From Bacillota bacterium (GTDB lineage: Bacteria > Bacillota > Sulfobacillia > JAJZYS01 > JAJYTV01), in assembly GCA_021847575.1 (NCBI GenBank), contig JAJZQO010000021.1, forward strand, positions 1 through 36,165: 36,165 bases of DNA, in the 5' to 3' direction. Numbering within the stretch: position 1 is the first letter of the stretch; every line of letters starts with the position of its first letter. The position numbers were made by a program, and so were the translations under genes. The notes below the pieces were generated by a model. The model made no database searches and was not told the DNA's origin. It was given only the letters and a program-made list of their open reading frames with translations. Positions 8,283 through 18,139 of the stretch are shown here, one piece after another.

Positions 8283-9947
8283 CTAGCGCAGCCAGGCACC
8301 CTCGTCGGCCGACGTGACGTGTTGCGCGTAGCGTCTCAGGTAGCCGGACTCCGCACGGCTCTTCGGCTCGCGCCACTGGGCCCGGCGACGGTCGAGCTCC
8401 CCTTCCGCCACCTCGAGCGTGAGGCGGCGGGCCGGTATGTCGATCTCGATCAGGTCACCCGGCTCCACAAGCGCGAGCGGGCCTCCTTCCGCGGCTTCCG
8501 GCGAGATGTGGCCGAGGCAGATGCCGCGCGTGCCGCCGGAGAAGCGGCCGTCGGTGATCAGGGCCACCTCCTTGCCGAGGCCCATGCCCTGCAAGGCCGA
8601 GGTCGGCGCGAGCATCTCGGGCATGCCGGGCCCGCCGCGCGGGCCCTCGTAGCGGATCACAACCACGTCGCCCGCCTTGACAAGCCCCGCCTCGATGCCC
8701 TCGCCCGCTTGCTCCTGCGACTCGAAGATCACGGCAGGACCCCTGTGGCGCTGCACCGCAGGGTCCACGGCGGCCACCTTCAGCACCGCGCCACGCGGCG
8801 CCAGGTTGCCGTAGAGGATGGCGAGCCCCCCCTCGCGGTCGTAGGCGTCCTCGACCCGGCGGATCACTTCGCCATCGGGGTCCTGCGCCCGCGCAAGCGT
8901 GTCGCCCAGCGTCGCTCCCCCAACGGTCATGGCGTCGAGCGCCAGGAGGCCATCCACCTTGCGCAGTTCCTTCATGATCGCCTGGACCCCGCCCGCCCGG
9001 TCGACGTCCTCAAGGTGGTACTGCGATGCCGGGCTGACCCGGCAGATGTTCGGCGTCCGCCGCGACAGGGCGTCGATGCGGCTCAGGGGGTAGTCGATGC
9101 CGCCCTCCTTGGCGATCGCCATGCCGTGCAGCACCGTGTTGGTCGAGCCACCCATCGCCATGTCGAGCGCGAAGGCGTTGTCGAGCGCGGCCGCGGTCAC
9201 GATGCGGGAAGGGCGCAGGTCCTCCTCGACCATGCGGACAATGCGCGCCGCAGCGCTGCGGGCCAGTTCCTCGCGGGCCGGGGTGCGGGCCAGGATCGTG
9301 CCGTTGCCGGGCAGTGCCAGCCCCATGGCTTCCGTCAGGCAGTTCATCGAGTTCGCGGTGAACATGCCGGAACACGAGCCGCAGGTCGGGCAGGCGAGCT
9401 CCTCGAGCTCCTCGAGTTCCTGGGCCGCCATGCGCCCCGCCTGGTAGGCGCCGACGCCCTCAAAGACGGAGATCAGGTCGATCGGCCGGCCCTCGCGGGT
9501 GTGGCCGGCCGCCATCGGGCCACCGGAGACGAAGATCGTCGGGATGTCGAGGCGCATGGTGGCCATCAGCATGCCCGGGGTGATCTTGTCGCAGTTCGGG
9601 ATGCAGATCATGCCGTCGAACCAGTGTGCGCGCACCATCGTCTCGACGGAGTCGGCGATCAGCTCACGGCTCGGCAGCGAGTAGCGCATGCCGAGGTGAC
9701 CCATGGCGATGCCGTCGTCGACGCCGATCGTGTTGAACTCGAACGGCACCCCGCCGGCCGCCCGCACCGCCTCCTTGACGATGCGGCCGAACTCCTGCAG
9801 GTGGACGTGGCCAGGGACGATGTCGACGTAGGAGTTCGCGATGGCGATAAAGGGCTTGCCGAAGTCGGCCGGGCGCACCCCCGCGGCGCGCAGGAGAGCC
9901 CTGTGCGGCGCGCGGTCGGCGCCCAGCTTGATCATGTCGGAACGCAT
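8283..9947 (-). CDS. ilvD: dihydroxy-acid dehydratase
   Basis: The 554-residue enzyme dehydrates 2,3-dihydroxy-isovalerate and 2,3-dihydroxy-3-methylvalerate to the 2-keto acids, the third common step of valine and isoleucine synthesis. Signatures are [14 protein letters not shown] near residue 38, [11 protein letters not shown] (Cys119), and [18 protein letters not shown] (186-203, Cys192), which supply iron-sulfur cluster ligands. A conserved late [10 protein letters not shown]-like segment ([20 protein letters not shown]) is present. Length is normal. The ATG at 9947 lies 4 bp after ilvB, with GGGAGCTGAGG as ribosome binding site inside the ilvB end. It is the last gene of the operon. Confidence 0.97.
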   Translation of the reverse strand: MRSDMIKLGADRAPHRALLRAAGVRPADFGKPFIAIANSYVDIVPGHVHLQEFGRIVKEAVRAAGGVPFEFNTIGVDDGIAMGHLGMRYSLPSRELIADSVETMVRAHWFDGMICIPNCDKITPGMLMATMRLDIPTIFVSGGPMAAGHTREGRPIDLISVFEGVGAYQAGRMAAQELEELEELACPTCGSCSGMFTANSMNCLTEAMGLALPGNGTILARTPAREELARSAAARIVRMVEEDLRPSRIVTAAALDNAFALDMAMGGSTNTVLHGMAIAKEGGIDYPLSRIDALSRRTPNICRVSPASQYHLEDVDRAGGVQAIMKELRKVDGLLALDAMTVGGATLGDTLARAQDPDGEVIRRVEDAYDREGGLAILYGNLAPRGAVLKVAAVDPAVQRHRGPAVIFESQEQAGEGIEAGLVKAGDVVVIRYEGPRGGPGMPEMLAPTSALQGMGLGKEVALITDGRFSGGTRGICLGHISPEAAEGGPLALVEPGDLIEIDIPARRLTLEVAEGELDRRRAQWREPKSRAESGYLRRYAQHVTSADEGAWLR

Positions 9948-9951
9948 GGCC

Positions 9952-11685
9952 TCAGCTCCCTTGCGCGGGTACGGGCTTCTCGAGCAGGACCTCGTGCAGG
10001 CTGGCGCCAGCTGGCACCATCGGGAAGACGTTCTCCTGCGGAGCCACGACGACGTCGAGGATGACCGGCCCCTGCTCGGCGTCGGCGATGCGCATGGCCT
10101 CCGCGAGTTCCTCCTCGGTCTCGACGCGCAGGCCGCGCCAGCCGTACGCCGCCGCCAGCAGGCGGTAGTCCGGCAGGTCCGTCATGGCGACCGAGCTGTA
10201 GCGCTCCTGGTGGAAAAGCTCCTGCCACTGGCGCACCATGCCGAGCTGGTGGTTGTTGATCACGACCACCCGCACGGGCAGGCGGTAGTTCGCGGCGGTC
10301 GCCATCTCCTGCAGGTTCATCTGGATGCTGCCGTCGCCCGAGACCAGCCAGACGCTCTCGTCCGGCCTCGCCGTCTGCGCGCCGAGCGCGGCCGGCAGGC
10401 CGAAGCCCATCGTGCCGAGGCCGCCCGACGTGATCAGCTGGCGGGTGTGCCGGAAGGGGTAGAGGAGCGCCGTCCACATCTGGTGCTGGCCGACGTCCGT
10501 CACCACGACGGCGTCGCCCCGCGTGATCTTGTAGACGGCCTGCAGGACGGCCTGCGGCCTGAGCGGCTCGCCGTTCGCGCCCCCGACCTCCATCGGTGTC
10601 GCCCAGTTCCAGCCCTGGTGCTGCTCCCAGCTGCGGATCCGGCTCCACCAGGCGGCGCGCGCCTCGGCGGCGCCTCCCGGCAACTCGCCAGGCAGCGCGT
10701 CGAGCAGCATCGGCAGGCTGTAGCGCAGGTCGCCGAGCACCGGCAGGTCCACGCGCACCGTCTTGCCCATCTCCGCCCGGTCGATGTCGAAGTGCAGGAT
10801 GCGCGCCTGCGGCGCGAAGTGCTTCGCCATGCCCGTGACGCGGTCGTCGAAGCGCAGGCCGAGACCGATGATCAGGTCGGCATGCGAGGTGGCGCGGTTC
10901 GCGGCGAAGGTGCCGTGCATGCCCAGGAGGCCGAGATGGCGGCGCGAGTGGCCGCTCACGGCGCCGAGGCCCATCAGGGTCGAGGCCGCCGGGGCGTCGA
11001 TCCGCTCGAGCAGCGTCTGCACCTGCGCTGCCGCTTCCGCCGGCACGACACCGCCGCCGACGATGACGAGCGGGCGCTCCGACTCGGCGATGGCCTGGGC
11101 CGCCGCCTGCACCTCGCTCTCGCTCGGGGCGCCGACAACGCGGTAGCCGCGGCGCGCAGGCGGGCCTGGCGGATGCGGGAAGTCGCCGCGCTCGAGCGCG
11201 ACGCTCTTCGGGATGTCGATCAGCACTGGACCGGGCCGCCCGCTGCGGGCGATGTGGAACGCCTCATGCACGATGCGCGGTATGTCCCGGGCATGCTCGA
11301 CCATGTAGTTGTGCTTGGTGACGGCGCGCGTCACGCCGACGATGTCGACCTCCTGGAAGGCGTCGCTGCCGATCAGGGAATGTGCCACCTGCCCCGTGAT
11401 GGCGACGAGCGGCGTCGAGTCCATGTGGGCCGTCGCAAGTCCTGTCACGAGGTTGGTCGCCCCTGGTCCCGACGTCGCGAGGCAGACGCCCACCTTGCCG
11501 CTCGCCCGCGCGTAGCCGTCCGCCGCGTGGGCCGCCCCCTGCTCGTGGCGCACCAGGACATGGCGGATCGGCGCGTCGTAGAGAGCGTCGTAGATCGGCA
11601 GCACCGCGCCGCCGGGATAGCCGAAGATCACCTCGACGCCTTCTTCCTTCAGGCAGTCGAGGAGGGTCTGCGCACCGTTTCGCAT
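9952..11685 (-). CDS. ilvB: acetolactate synthase large (catalytic) subunit
   Basis: The 577-residue ThDP-dependent enzyme condenses pyruvate with pyruvate or 2-ketobutyrate. Visible features are [15 protein letters not shown], the catalytic glutamate in [15 protein letters not shown] (Glu48), the FAD/central domain (about 190-340), and the ThDP-Mg motif GDGSIQMN (450-457) ending near NNHQLGMV. The chosen ATG at 11685 has a GGGAGGA ribosome binding site 8 bp upstream; an in-frame ATG at 11718 lacks one. Unusually, the regulatory subunit gene ilvN is not adjacent but lies at the start of the operon, about 5.6 kb upstream. Confidence 0.97.
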   Translation of the reverse strand: MRNGAQTLLDCLKEEGVEVIFGYPGGAVLPIYDALYDAPIRHVLVRHEQGAAHAADGYARASGKVGVCLATSGPGATNLVTGLATAHMDSTPLVAITGQVAHSLIGSDAFQEVDIVGVTRAVTKHNYMVEHARDIPRIVHEAFHIARSGRPGPVLIDIPKSVALERGDFPHPPGPPARRGYRVVGAPSESEVQAAAQAIAESERPLVIVGGGVVPAEAAAQVQTLLERIDAPAASTLMGLGAVSGHSRRHLGLLGMHGTFAANRATSHADLIIGLGLRFDDRVTGMAKHFAPQARILHFDIDRAEMGKTVRVDLPVLGDLRYSLPMLLDALPGELPGGAAEARAAWWSRIRSWEQHQGWNWATPMEVGGANGEPLRPQAVLQAVYKITRGDAVVVTDVGQHQMWTALLYPFRHTRQLITSGGLGTMGFGLPAALGAQTARPDESVWLVSGDGSIQMNLQEMATAANYRLPVRVVVINNHQLGMVRQWQELFHQERYSSVAMTDLPDYRLLAAAYGWRGLRVETEEELAEAMRIADAEQGPVILDVVVAPQENVFPMVPAGASLHEVLLEKPVPAQGS

Positions 11686-11731
11686 CTGTCCTGTCCTCCC
11701 TTCGGATCTGTCGCCCACTCGTCGCCGCCTC

Positions 11732-12877
11732 TTAGAAGTAGGCCCCGTTCAGCGACTGACGCGTGAAGAGCTCCTGCGCGAGCAGCCGCGCCACCTCGCC
11801 CGCCATCTCGCGGGTGCCCACCAGCCTTTCGCCAGCCCGGCCGGACGCGATGTCCGGCGTGCGCAACCCGAGCGCGAGCGCCCCTTGCACGGCGCTCTCG
11901 ATCGCGCGGGCGACCCAGGGCAGCTCGAGGCTGTGCTCGACGAGCAGGGCGACGGAAAGGATCGCGCCGAGCGGGTCGGCGATGTCCTTGCCCGCGATGT
12001 CGGGCGCGGAACCGTGCACCGGCTCGTACAGGCCCCGGCCACTGTCGCCGAGGCTCGCGGAAGGCATCACGCCGAGACTGCCTACGATCCCGCCGAGTTC
12101 GTCGGACAGGATGTCGCCGAACATGTTCTCGGCCAGCACGACGTCGAAGGCGCTCGGCGTCTGCACGAGCAGCATCGCCATGCTGTCCACGAGCTGGTGC
12201 TGCACCTCCACGTCCGGGTACTCGCCGGCAACTTCGTCGACCACCTCGCGCCACAGGCGTGAGGTCTCGAGCACGTTGCGCTTGTCGACGGAGGTAACCC
12301 GCCCACGCCGGCGGCGCGCCGCCCGGAAGGCGACGTGCGCCACCCTGCGGATCTCGTTGTCGGCGTAGGCCATGGTGTCGACAGCCTTGCGGCTCGCGCC
12401 CTGCCCCTCGCGGCCGCGCGGCTGGCCGTAGTAGACGCCGCCCGTCAGCTCGCGCACCAGGAGGAGGTCGAGGCCGCCGACGCTCTCCGAGCGCAGCGGC
12501 GACCGCTCGGCAAGACCGTCGAGCATCGTTGCCGGCCGCAGGTTCGCGTAGACCTCGAGGGCCTGGCGCAGGCCGAGCAGGCCCGCTTCCGGCCGCTGCG
12601 ACGGCCCGAGGCTGTCCCAGCGCGGCCCCCCGACGGCGCCGAGCAGCACGGCGTCGGCGCCCAGCGCCGCCTCGAGCGTGGCCTGCGGCAAAGGCTCGCC
12701 GGTCTCGTCGATCGCCGCACCGCCGATCGGGTGCTTGACGCAGGCGAGCGCCATGCCCTCTCGGCGCAGCTCGTCGCCCACGACCCCCAGCACGACTTCC
12801 GCCGCGCCGATCACCTCGGGGCCGATGCCGTCGCCCGGCAGCAGCACGAGGTCGAAGCGCACGTCAGTTCCGACCAC
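11732..12877 (-). CDS. leuB: 3-isopropylmalate dehydrogenase
   Basis: The 381-residue NAD-dependent beta-decarboxylating dehydrogenase catalyses the third step of leucine synthesis. Motifs are LLPGDGIGPEVIGAAEVVL, DAVLLGAVGGPRWD, the VTSVDKRNVLETSRLWREVV substrate-binding segment, and ENMFGDILSDELGGIVGSLG followed by YEPVHGSAPDIAGKDIADP. The GTG at 12877 overlaps the end of leuD by 14 bp and is preceded by a strong GGAGGGGGG ribosome binding site. A second GTG (12862) is possible but worse placed. Length is slightly above the usual 355-370. Confidence 0.95.
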   Translation of the reverse strand: MVGTDVRFDLVLLPGDGIGPEVIGAAEVVLGVVGDELRREGMALACVKHPIGGAAIDETGEPLPQATLEAALGADAVLLGAVGGPRWDSLGPSQRPEAGLLGLRQALEVYANLRPATMLDGLAERSPLRSESVGGLDLLLVRELTGGVYYGQPRGREGQGASRKAVDTMAYADNEIRRVAHVAFRAARRRRGRVTSVDKRNVLETSRLWREVVDEVAGEYPDVEVQHQLVDSMAMLLVQTPSAFDVVLAENMFGDILSDELGGIVGSLGVMPSASLGDSGRGLYEPVHGSAPDIAGKDIADPLGAILSVALLVEHSLELPWVARAIESAVQGALALGLRTPDIASGRAGERLVGTREMAGEVARLLAQELFTRQSLNGAYF

Positions 12878-13370
12878 GGCCGACGCCCCCCTCCAGCTCC
12901 TGCCTGAGCCGCGCCATGAGTCCGCCCGCGGCCACGATCTCCTGCACGAAGGGCGGCAGGGGCCGCACCGGATACTCCTCGCCTCGGCTGAGGTTGCGGA
13001 TGACGCCCGATTCGGGCTCGACCGAGATCTCGTCGCCGCTGCGGATGCCCTCGGCCGCCTCTGGCGACTCGTAGACCGGCAGGCCGATGTTGATCGCGTT
13101 GCGAAAGAAGATGCGGGCGAACGAGGCGGCGATCACCATCGAGACGCCTGCGCCCTTGATGGCCAGGGGCGCGTGCTCGCGCGAGCTGCCGCAGCCGAAG
13201 TTGCGCCTGCCGACAATCACGTCGCCTGGCCGGACCCTCTGCACGAATTCCGGGTCGAGGTTCTCGAGGCAGTGCTGGCCGAGCTTCTGCGGGTCGCCGG
13301 TCACGAGGTAGCGGGCGGGGATGATGACGTCCGTGTCGACGTTGTCGCCGTAGCAGAATGCCTTCGCCAT
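12864..13370 (-). CDS. leuD: 3-isopropylmalate dehydratase small subunit
   Basis: The 168-residue product has the swivelling-domain signatures of the short LeuD type: GDNVDTDVIIPARYL at residues 8-22, GRRNFGCGSSREHAPLAIKG, and ASFARIFFRNAINIGLP. With LeuC it isomerises 2-isopropylmalate to 3-isopropylmalate. Start ATG 13370 shares one base with the leuC stop (TGATG), implying coupled translation of the two subunits. The short type matches the short LeuC next to it. Confidence 0.96.
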   Translation of the reverse strand: MAKAFCYGDNVDTDVIIPARYLVTGDPQKLGQHCLENLDPEFVQRVRPGDVIVGRRNFGCGSSREHAPLAIKGAGVSMVIAASFARIFFRNAINIGLPVYESPEAAEGIRSGDEISVEPESGVIRNLSRGEEYPVRPLPPFVQEIVAAGGLMARLRQELEGGVGRGRN

Positions 13371-14647
13371 CAGTCCCCACCTCCCGGCAGCATCTCCTGC
13401 GGATGCGTGATGCGGCCGCGCACCGCGGTGGCGGCGGCAACGGCGGGGCCGGCCAGGTAGACCTCGGCCTCGCGGTCCCCCATGCGTCCAACGTAGTTGC
13501 GGTTCGACGTGGAGAGGCAGCGCTCGCCCTTGCCGAGCACGCCCATGTGGCCGCCGAGGCAGGGCCCGCAGGTGGAGGCGGCGACGGCGGCGCCGGCCGC
13601 CACGAACACCTCGATCAGGCCCTCGCGCAGGGCTGCCATGAATACGTCCTGGGTCGCCGGAATCACGATGAGACGCGTCTCCGGGTGGACCCGGCGCCCC
13701 CTGAGGATGGCCGCGGCCTCGCGCAGGTCGGAGAGGCGCCCGTTGGTGCAGGAGCCGATGAAGACCTGGTCGACCGCGACGTCGCCCACCTCGCTGATCG
13801 GCCGCGTGAGCGACGGCAGCGACGGGAAGGCCACCTGCGGCTCGAGCGCCGCGACGTCCACTTCGAGCTCCTCGACGTAGCGGGCGCCGGGATCGGCGGC
13901 GTAGCGGCGCCACGGCCGCAGGGCCCGGCCCTCCTCGTAGCGCTCCGTGACGTCGTCGACCGCGGCGATGCCCACCTTGCCGCCGGCCTCGATCGTCATG
14001 TTGGACATCGTCAGGCGGTCCTCGATCGGCAGGTCGTGGATGGCGTCGCCGGTGAACTCGACCGCGCGGTAGAGCGCGCCGTCGTCCCCGATGCGGCGGA
14101 TCGTGTGCAGGATGAGGTCCTTGCCGGTGACGAAGCGGCGGCGCTTGCCGTGGTACACGATGCGCATCGACTCCGGCACCTTGAACCAGGTGCGGCCCGT
14201 CGCCATGGCGTAGGCGAGGTCGGTGGACCCCACCCCCGTCGCGAAGGCGCCGATGCCGCCGTAGGTGCAGGTGTGGGAGTCCGCGCCGATCACGATGTCG
14301 CCGGGCACCACGATGCCGCGCTCGGGCAGCAGGGTGTGCTCGATGCCGCCCTGGCCCTCGGGATAGTAGTGGCGGATGCCGTGCTGGCGGGCGAAGCGCC
14401 GCATGATGCCCACCTGGTCGGCGGAGCTGATGTCGCGCGCCGGCACGAAGTGGCTCGCGACAAGTGCGATGCGTTCCCGATCGAAGACCTGCGTCGCGCC
14501 TGCGGCCTCGAAGGCCTCGATGGCGATCGGCGCCGTGATGTCGTTGCCCATGACGAGGTCGAGGGGCACCTCGACCAGCTGCCCGGGCTGCACCTCGGGC
14601 AGACCCGCGCGGTCAGCCAGCATGCGTTCGGCCAGGGTCATCGCCAT
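13370..14647 (-). CDS. leuC: 3-isopropylmalate dehydratase large subunit (aconitase family)
   Basis: The 425-residue product is of the short bacterial/archaeal LeuC type. It carries GADSHTCTYGGIGAFATGVGSTD, the first cluster cysteine in IGSCTNGRLSDLREAA, and the other two in CGPCLGGHMG (positions 3 and 6 of CGPCLG region being conserved Cys), followed by STSNRNYVGRMG. It binds a 4Fe-4S cluster and works with LeuD. ATG 14647 overlaps the leuA stop by one base in a TGATG arrangement, with GGGGAGG as ribosome binding site. Spacing shows leuA-leuC-leuD-leuB are tightly coupled. Confidence 0.96.
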   Translation of the reverse strand: MAMTLAERMLADRAGLPEVQPGQLVEVPLDLVMGNDITAPIAIEAFEAAGATQVFDRERIALVASHFVPARDISSADQVGIMRRFARQHGIRHYYPEGQGGIEHTLLPERGIVVPGDIVIGADSHTCTYGGIGAFATGVGSTDLAYAMATGRTWFKVPESMRIVYHGKRRRFVTGKDLILHTIRRIGDDGALYRAVEFTGDAIHDLPIEDRLTMSNMTIEAGGKVGIAAVDDVTERYEEGRALRPWRRYAADPGARYVEELEVDVAALEPQVAFPSLPSLTRPISEVGDVAVDQVFIGSCTNGRLSDLREAAAILRGRRVHPETRLIVIPATQDVFMAALREGLIEVFVAAGAAVAASTCGPCLGGHMGVLGKGERCLSTSNRNYVGRMGDREAEVYLAGPAVAAATAVRGRITHPQEMLPGGGD

Positions 14648-16200
14648 CAGACCGCCTCCCCGCCACTGGTCGCCGGTGCCGTCTGGCGCCGCAGGGCCGC
14701 CGCCTTGTTCAGCGCGTGCAGGTAGGCGAACGCACTCGCTTCGATGATGTCTGTGGAGATGCCGCTGCCCACCAGTCTGAGACCGCCCGAGGAGACGGTG
14801 CAGTGCACCTCGCCCTGTGCGTCCGCGCCACCGCCGACGGATCGGATCTGGTAGTCGACGAGTTCCGCCTCGACGCCGGTGACCCGCTGCAGGGCGGCAT
14901 AGACCGCCTCGATCGGGCCCGTGCCCACGGCGGCCTCGCGGTAGACGGGCGAGCCCTCCGGCCCGTTGCGCACCGCGACCGATGCCGTCGCCGACGCGCC
15001 GTCGGAGCTGGAGACGTGGTAGTGCTGCAGGACGAAGGGATCGGGCAGCTGGTAGAGTTCGTCCTCCACGAGCGACTGGATGTCCTCGTCGCTGATCTGC
15101 TTCTTGCGGTCGGTCAGGGCCTTGAAGCGGCCGAAGAGCTCCTTTTGGCGCTGCGGGTCGATGTCGTAGCCGAGCGCGACCAGCCGCGTCTGGAAGGCGT
15201 GGCGGCCCGAGTGCTTGCCGAGCACCAGCTGCGATGGACCCTGACCGAGCTCCTGCGGGTCCATGATCTCGTAGGTCGTACGCTCCTTGAGGACGCCATC
15301 CTGGTGGATGCCGGCCTCGTGCGCGAAGGCGTTCTGGCCTACGACCGCCTTGTTCGGCTGGACCAGCATGCCGGTCAGGCGGCTGACGAGCCGGCTCGTG
15401 CGGCCGATCTCGGCCGGCACGATGCCCGTCTCGATGCCGAAGTGGTCCCGCCGGGTGTGCAGGGCCATCGCCACCTCCTCGAGAGAGGTGTTGCCTGCGC
15501 GCTCGCCGATGCCGTTCACCGCCACCTCGCACTGGTCCGCCCCCGCCTGCAGGCCGGCGAGCGTGTTGGCGACGGCTAGGCCGAGGTCGTCGTGGCAGTG
15601 CACCGAGATCGTGACGTCCATCGCCCCCGGCACCTCGCGACGCACGCGGCGGATGAGGTCGCCGTACTCCTCCGGTGTCGTGTAGCCGACCGTATCGGGG
15701 ATGTTGATCGTCGTCGCCCCCGCCGCGATCGCAGCCGCGATCGCCCTGAGGACGAACGCGGGGTCCGAGCGCATGGCATCCTGGCCCGAGAACTCCACGT
15801 CGTCGACGTAGCGCCGCGCGCGCTCGATGGCGGCGACGCTGATCTCGATCACCTCGTCCTCGGACTTGCGCAGCATGTAGCTGAGGTGGACCGGGGAGAA
15901 CGACGTGAAGAGGTGGATGCGCGGGCGCATCGCCCCTTCGAGCGCCTTGGCGGCTGTCTCGATGTCCTGCTCGTGCGTGCGTGCCAGAGCGGCCACCACC
16001 GGTGTCCTGACCTGCCGCGCGATCTCCTGCACCGCCTGGGCGTCCCCTTCCGACGTGATGGGGAAGCCCGCCTCGATGATGTCGACGCCGAGCCGCTCAA
16101 GCTGGCGGGCGATCTCGATCTTCTCCTGCGGCATCAGGTTGACGCCTGGAGACTGCTCGCCGTCGCGCAGTGTCGTGTCGAAAATCCTAATGCGACGCAT
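14647..16200 (-). CDS. leuA: 2-isopropylmalate synthase
   Basis: The 517-residue enzyme condenses acetyl-CoA with 2-ketoisovalerate, the committed step of leucine synthesis. It begins MRRIRIFDTTLRDGEQSPGV, the classic catalytic loop. EAGFPITSEGDAQAV and VHCHDDLGLAVANTLAGLQAGA (with metal-binding His residues) follow. NGIGERAGNTSLEEVAMAL and a C-terminal regulatory domain of about 120 residues containing DYQIRSVGGGADAQGEV suggest normal leucine feedback inhibition. ATG 16200 has AAGGGAG upstream. The length is typical of the LeuA type 1 group. Confidence 0.96.
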   Translation of the reverse strand: MRRIRIFDTTLRDGEQSPGVNLMPQEKIEIARQLERLGVDIIEAGFPITSEGDAQAVQEIARQVRTPVVAALARTHEQDIETAAKALEGAMRPRIHLFTSFSPVHLSYMLRKSEDEVIEISVAAIERARRYVDDVEFSGQDAMRSDPAFVLRAIAAAIAAGATTINIPDTVGYTTPEEYGDLIRRVRREVPGAMDVTISVHCHDDLGLAVANTLAGLQAGADQCEVAVNGIGERAGNTSLEEVAMALHTRRDHFGIETGIVPAEIGRTSRLVSRLTGMLVQPNKAVVGQNAFAHEAGIHQDGVLKERTTYEIMDPQELGQGPSQLVLGKHSGRHAFQTRLVALGYDIDPQRQKELFGRFKALTDRKKQISDEDIQSLVEDELYQLPDPFVLQHYHVSSSDGASATASVAVRNGPEGSPVYREAAVGTGPIEAVYAALQRVTGVEAELVDYQIRSVGGGADAQGEVHCTVSSGGLRLVGSGISTDIIEASAFAYLHALNKAAALRRQTAPATSGGEAV

Positions 16201-16231
16201 CGCCTGCCACGCTCCCTTCCCGTACCTGGTC

Positions 16232-17266
16232 CTAGCGCTTTGTCTCGTCGGCACTCTCCGCCATGTCCGGCGGCACACGGCTGCCGAGCCACGGCATCAT
16301 CGCCCTGAGCTCGCGGCCGACCTTCTCGAGCGGGTGGTTGCGCTCCTCGCGGCGCCGCGCGTTGTAGACCGGGCGCCCGGCCTGGTTCTCCAGGATCCAG
16401 TCGCGGGCGAAGGTGCCGTCCTGGATCTCCCTGAGGACGCGGCGCATGTTGTCCTTGACGTGGCCGTCGATCACCTGCGGCCCGCGGGTCATGTCGCCGT
16501 ACTCGGCCGTGTCCGAGATCGAGTAGCGCATCCAGCTGAGCCCGCCTTCGTACATCAGGTCGACGATCAGCTTGAGCTCGTTCATCACCTCGAAGAAGGC
16601 GATCTCGGGCTGGTAGCCGGCCTCGGTCAGGGTCTCGAAGCCGTACTTCACGAGCTGCGTCACGCCGCCGCACAGCACCGTCTGCTCGCCGAACAGGTCG
16701 GACTCGGTCTCCTCCTGGAAGGTCGTCTCGATGACGCCGGCGCCCGTGCAGCCGATGCCCCAGGCGAAAGCGAGGCCCCGCCTGTACGCCGTGCCGGTAG
16801 GGTCCTGCGCGACGGCGAGCAGGCCGGGCACCGACGCCCCCTCCTCGAAGCGGCGGCGGAACTGGTGTCCCGGCGCCTTCGGCGCCACCATGAACACATC
16901 GACGTCCTTGGGCGGCACGATCTGGCCGTAGTGGATGTTGAAGCCGTGCGAGAAGCTGACGGCCATGCCGGGCCTGAGGCCGGCCTTGATCTCGGACTCG
17001 AACACCTTGTGCTGCACCTCGTCGGGCAGCAGGATGTGGACGATGTCCGCCTGCGCGACGGCCTCGGCCACTGGATAGACCTGGAAGCCGTCCGCCTGCG
17101 CCTGCGCCTGACTGCGGCCGGGCCTCAGGCCGATGATGACCTGCATGCCGCGGTCACGAAGATTCTGCGCTTGCGCATGGCCCTGGCTGCCGTAACCGAT
17201 CACCGCGATCACCTGGCCCGCGAGGGCCTGCGCGTCTGCATCCCGGTCGTAGTAGATCTTGGCCAT
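16232..17266 (-). CDS. ilvC: ketol-acid reductoisomerase (class I)
   Basis: The 344-residue product carries the Rossmann motif [19 protein letters not shown] (about residues 22-40) and the class I signature [13 protein letters not shown], then [32 protein letters not shown] with the Mg-binding acidic residues. It converts acetolactate and acetohydroxybutyrate to dihydroxy acids. The LRPGRS loop after strand 2 suggests NADPH preference, by analogy with the family. ATG 17266 follows AAGGAGG. It lies 30 bp after ilvN and 31 bp before leuA. Confidence 0.97.
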   Translation of the reverse strand: MAKIYYDRDADAQALAGQVIAVIGYGSQGHAQAQNLRDRGMQVIIGLRPGRSQAQAQADGFQVYPVAEAVAQADIVHILLPDEVQHKVFESEIKAGLRPGMAVSFSHGFNIHYGQIVPPKDVDVFMVAPKAPGHQFRRRFEEGASVPGLLAVAQDPTGTAYRRGLAFAWGIGCTGAGVIETTFQEETESDLFGEQTVLCGGVTQLVKYGFETLTEAGYQPEIAFFEVMNELKLIVDLMYEGGLSWMRYSISDTAEYGDMTRGPQVIDGHVKDNMRRVLREIQDGTFARDWILENQAGRPVYNARRREERNHPLEKVGRELRAMMPWLGSRVPPDMAESADETKR

Positions 17267-17296
17267 CCTGGACGCCTCCTTCTGCTTTGTGAACCT

Positions 17297-17827
17297 TTAG
17301 GCTTCGTGTGCGGCCTGCGACAACCGCTGGGGATCCTGGGCCTCCGAGAGCACATCCGCCCCGCGCAGCATCGCGACGGGCCCCGTGCGGGCCACCTCGA
17401 GCACGCCGAACTCCGCCATCACCTCGAGCAGCGCCTGCACCTTGCCGCTGTCCCCCGTCGTCTCGAGCACGACCGTGCTCGAGGCGACATCGACGACCGA
17501 AGCCCGGAACGTCTGGGCGATCTGCAGCACCTCGTGCCGCCGGTCTCCGGTGCGCACCTTGATCAGGGCAAGCTCGCGCTCCACCGACATCCCTTCCGCC
17601 ATGTGGTAGACGGCGTAGACCTCGACGAGCTTGTCGAGCTGACGCTGCATCTGCTCGCGCACCGCGTCGTCCCCGACCGCCCGCAGGGTGATCCAGGAGG
17701 TACCCGGCTCTTCCGTCGGTCCTACCGCGAGGCTCTGGATGTTGTAGCCCCGCCGGCTGAAGAGGCTCGCGACACGTGCCAGGACCCCCGCCTCGTTGTC
17801 GACCAGGATGCCGAGAGTGAACTCCAC
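17297..17827 (-). CDS. ilvN: acetolactate synthase small (regulatory) subunit
   Basis: The 176-residue product has an N-terminal ACT domain beginning (GTG)EFTLGILVDNEAGVLARV and the typical RRGYNIQSLAVGPTEEPG, then the C-terminal ALS_ss domain. It confers valine sensitivity and raises activity of the large subunit. The GTG at 17827 sits 7 bases after GGAAGGAGG, which decides the start. It is the first gene after the T-box attenuator, whereas the catalytic subunit ilvB is seventh in the operon. This order is uncommon. Confidence 0.95.
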   Translation of the reverse strand: MEFTLGILVDNEAGVLARVASLFSRRGYNIQSLAVGPTEEPGTSWITLRAVGDDAVREQMQRQLDKLVEVYAVYHMAEGMSVERELALIKVRTGDRRHEVLQIAQTFRASVVDVASSTVVLETTGDSGKVQALLEVMAEFGVLEVARTGPVAMLRGADVLSEAQDPQRLSQAAHEA

Positions 17828-17860
17828 TTCACTTCCTCCTTCCAACGCGTTCGAGATATG

Positions 17861-17902
17861 AAAAAGGACATCAGCCCCTCCCCGCAAGGGCGAGCTGATG
17901 TC
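17861..17902 (-). terminator. attenuator terminator of the T-box leader
   Basis: On the minus strand GACATCAGC (17902-17894) pairs with GCTGATGTC (17875-17867) and is followed by CTTTTTC. The hairpin starts at the 3' edge of the T-box sequence, so pairing with uncharged tRNA would prevent it from forming. Confidence 0.93.
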
Positions 17903-18136
17903 GCGGTACCACCTTGTTCACCTGCCGGACCCCACGCGAGGCAGTCCGAAAGGCCTTTGTCACGTGTATCGGCTTTTGTCCGCCGGTCGCCTACTTGTCT
18001 CCGGCGTCACATGCCGGCACGTTCAGCAGACTGCTCGGGGATGAGTTGCATCCAGGCCTGCGGGGCCGGCTTCCAGCCTTGGCCGGCTCTCTTTTGCCCT
18101 AGGGCGCCGATGCGCTTCCCGTCATCGCGAGCTATG
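17861..18136 (-). promoter_or_regulatory. T-box leader (leucine specifier) of the ilv/leu operon
   Basis: The minus strand contains the T-box core AAGGTGGTACCGCG (17915-17902). Its UGGU bulge fits a tRNA with discriminator A. Stem I elements lie upstream: GCGATGACGGGAAGCGC at the base and AGAGAGCCGGCC-AAGG-CTGGAAGCCGGCC at the apical part. The specifier loop GATGCAACTCATCCCCGAGC holds CTC at 18045-18043, followed by the usual A, which points to tRNA-Leu. ATC would be the alternative reading but lacks the following purine. Uncharged tRNA-Leu should therefore switch the whole eight-gene operon on. Confidence 0.93.
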
Positions 18137-18139
18137 GCG

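Noticed and set aside
8178-11766. Very long plus-strand open frames (over 600 codons) opposite ilvD and ilvB
   Set aside because: They are antisense to fully recognisable genes and rich in Arg, His and Ala. High GC keeps stop codons rare on the opposite strand.
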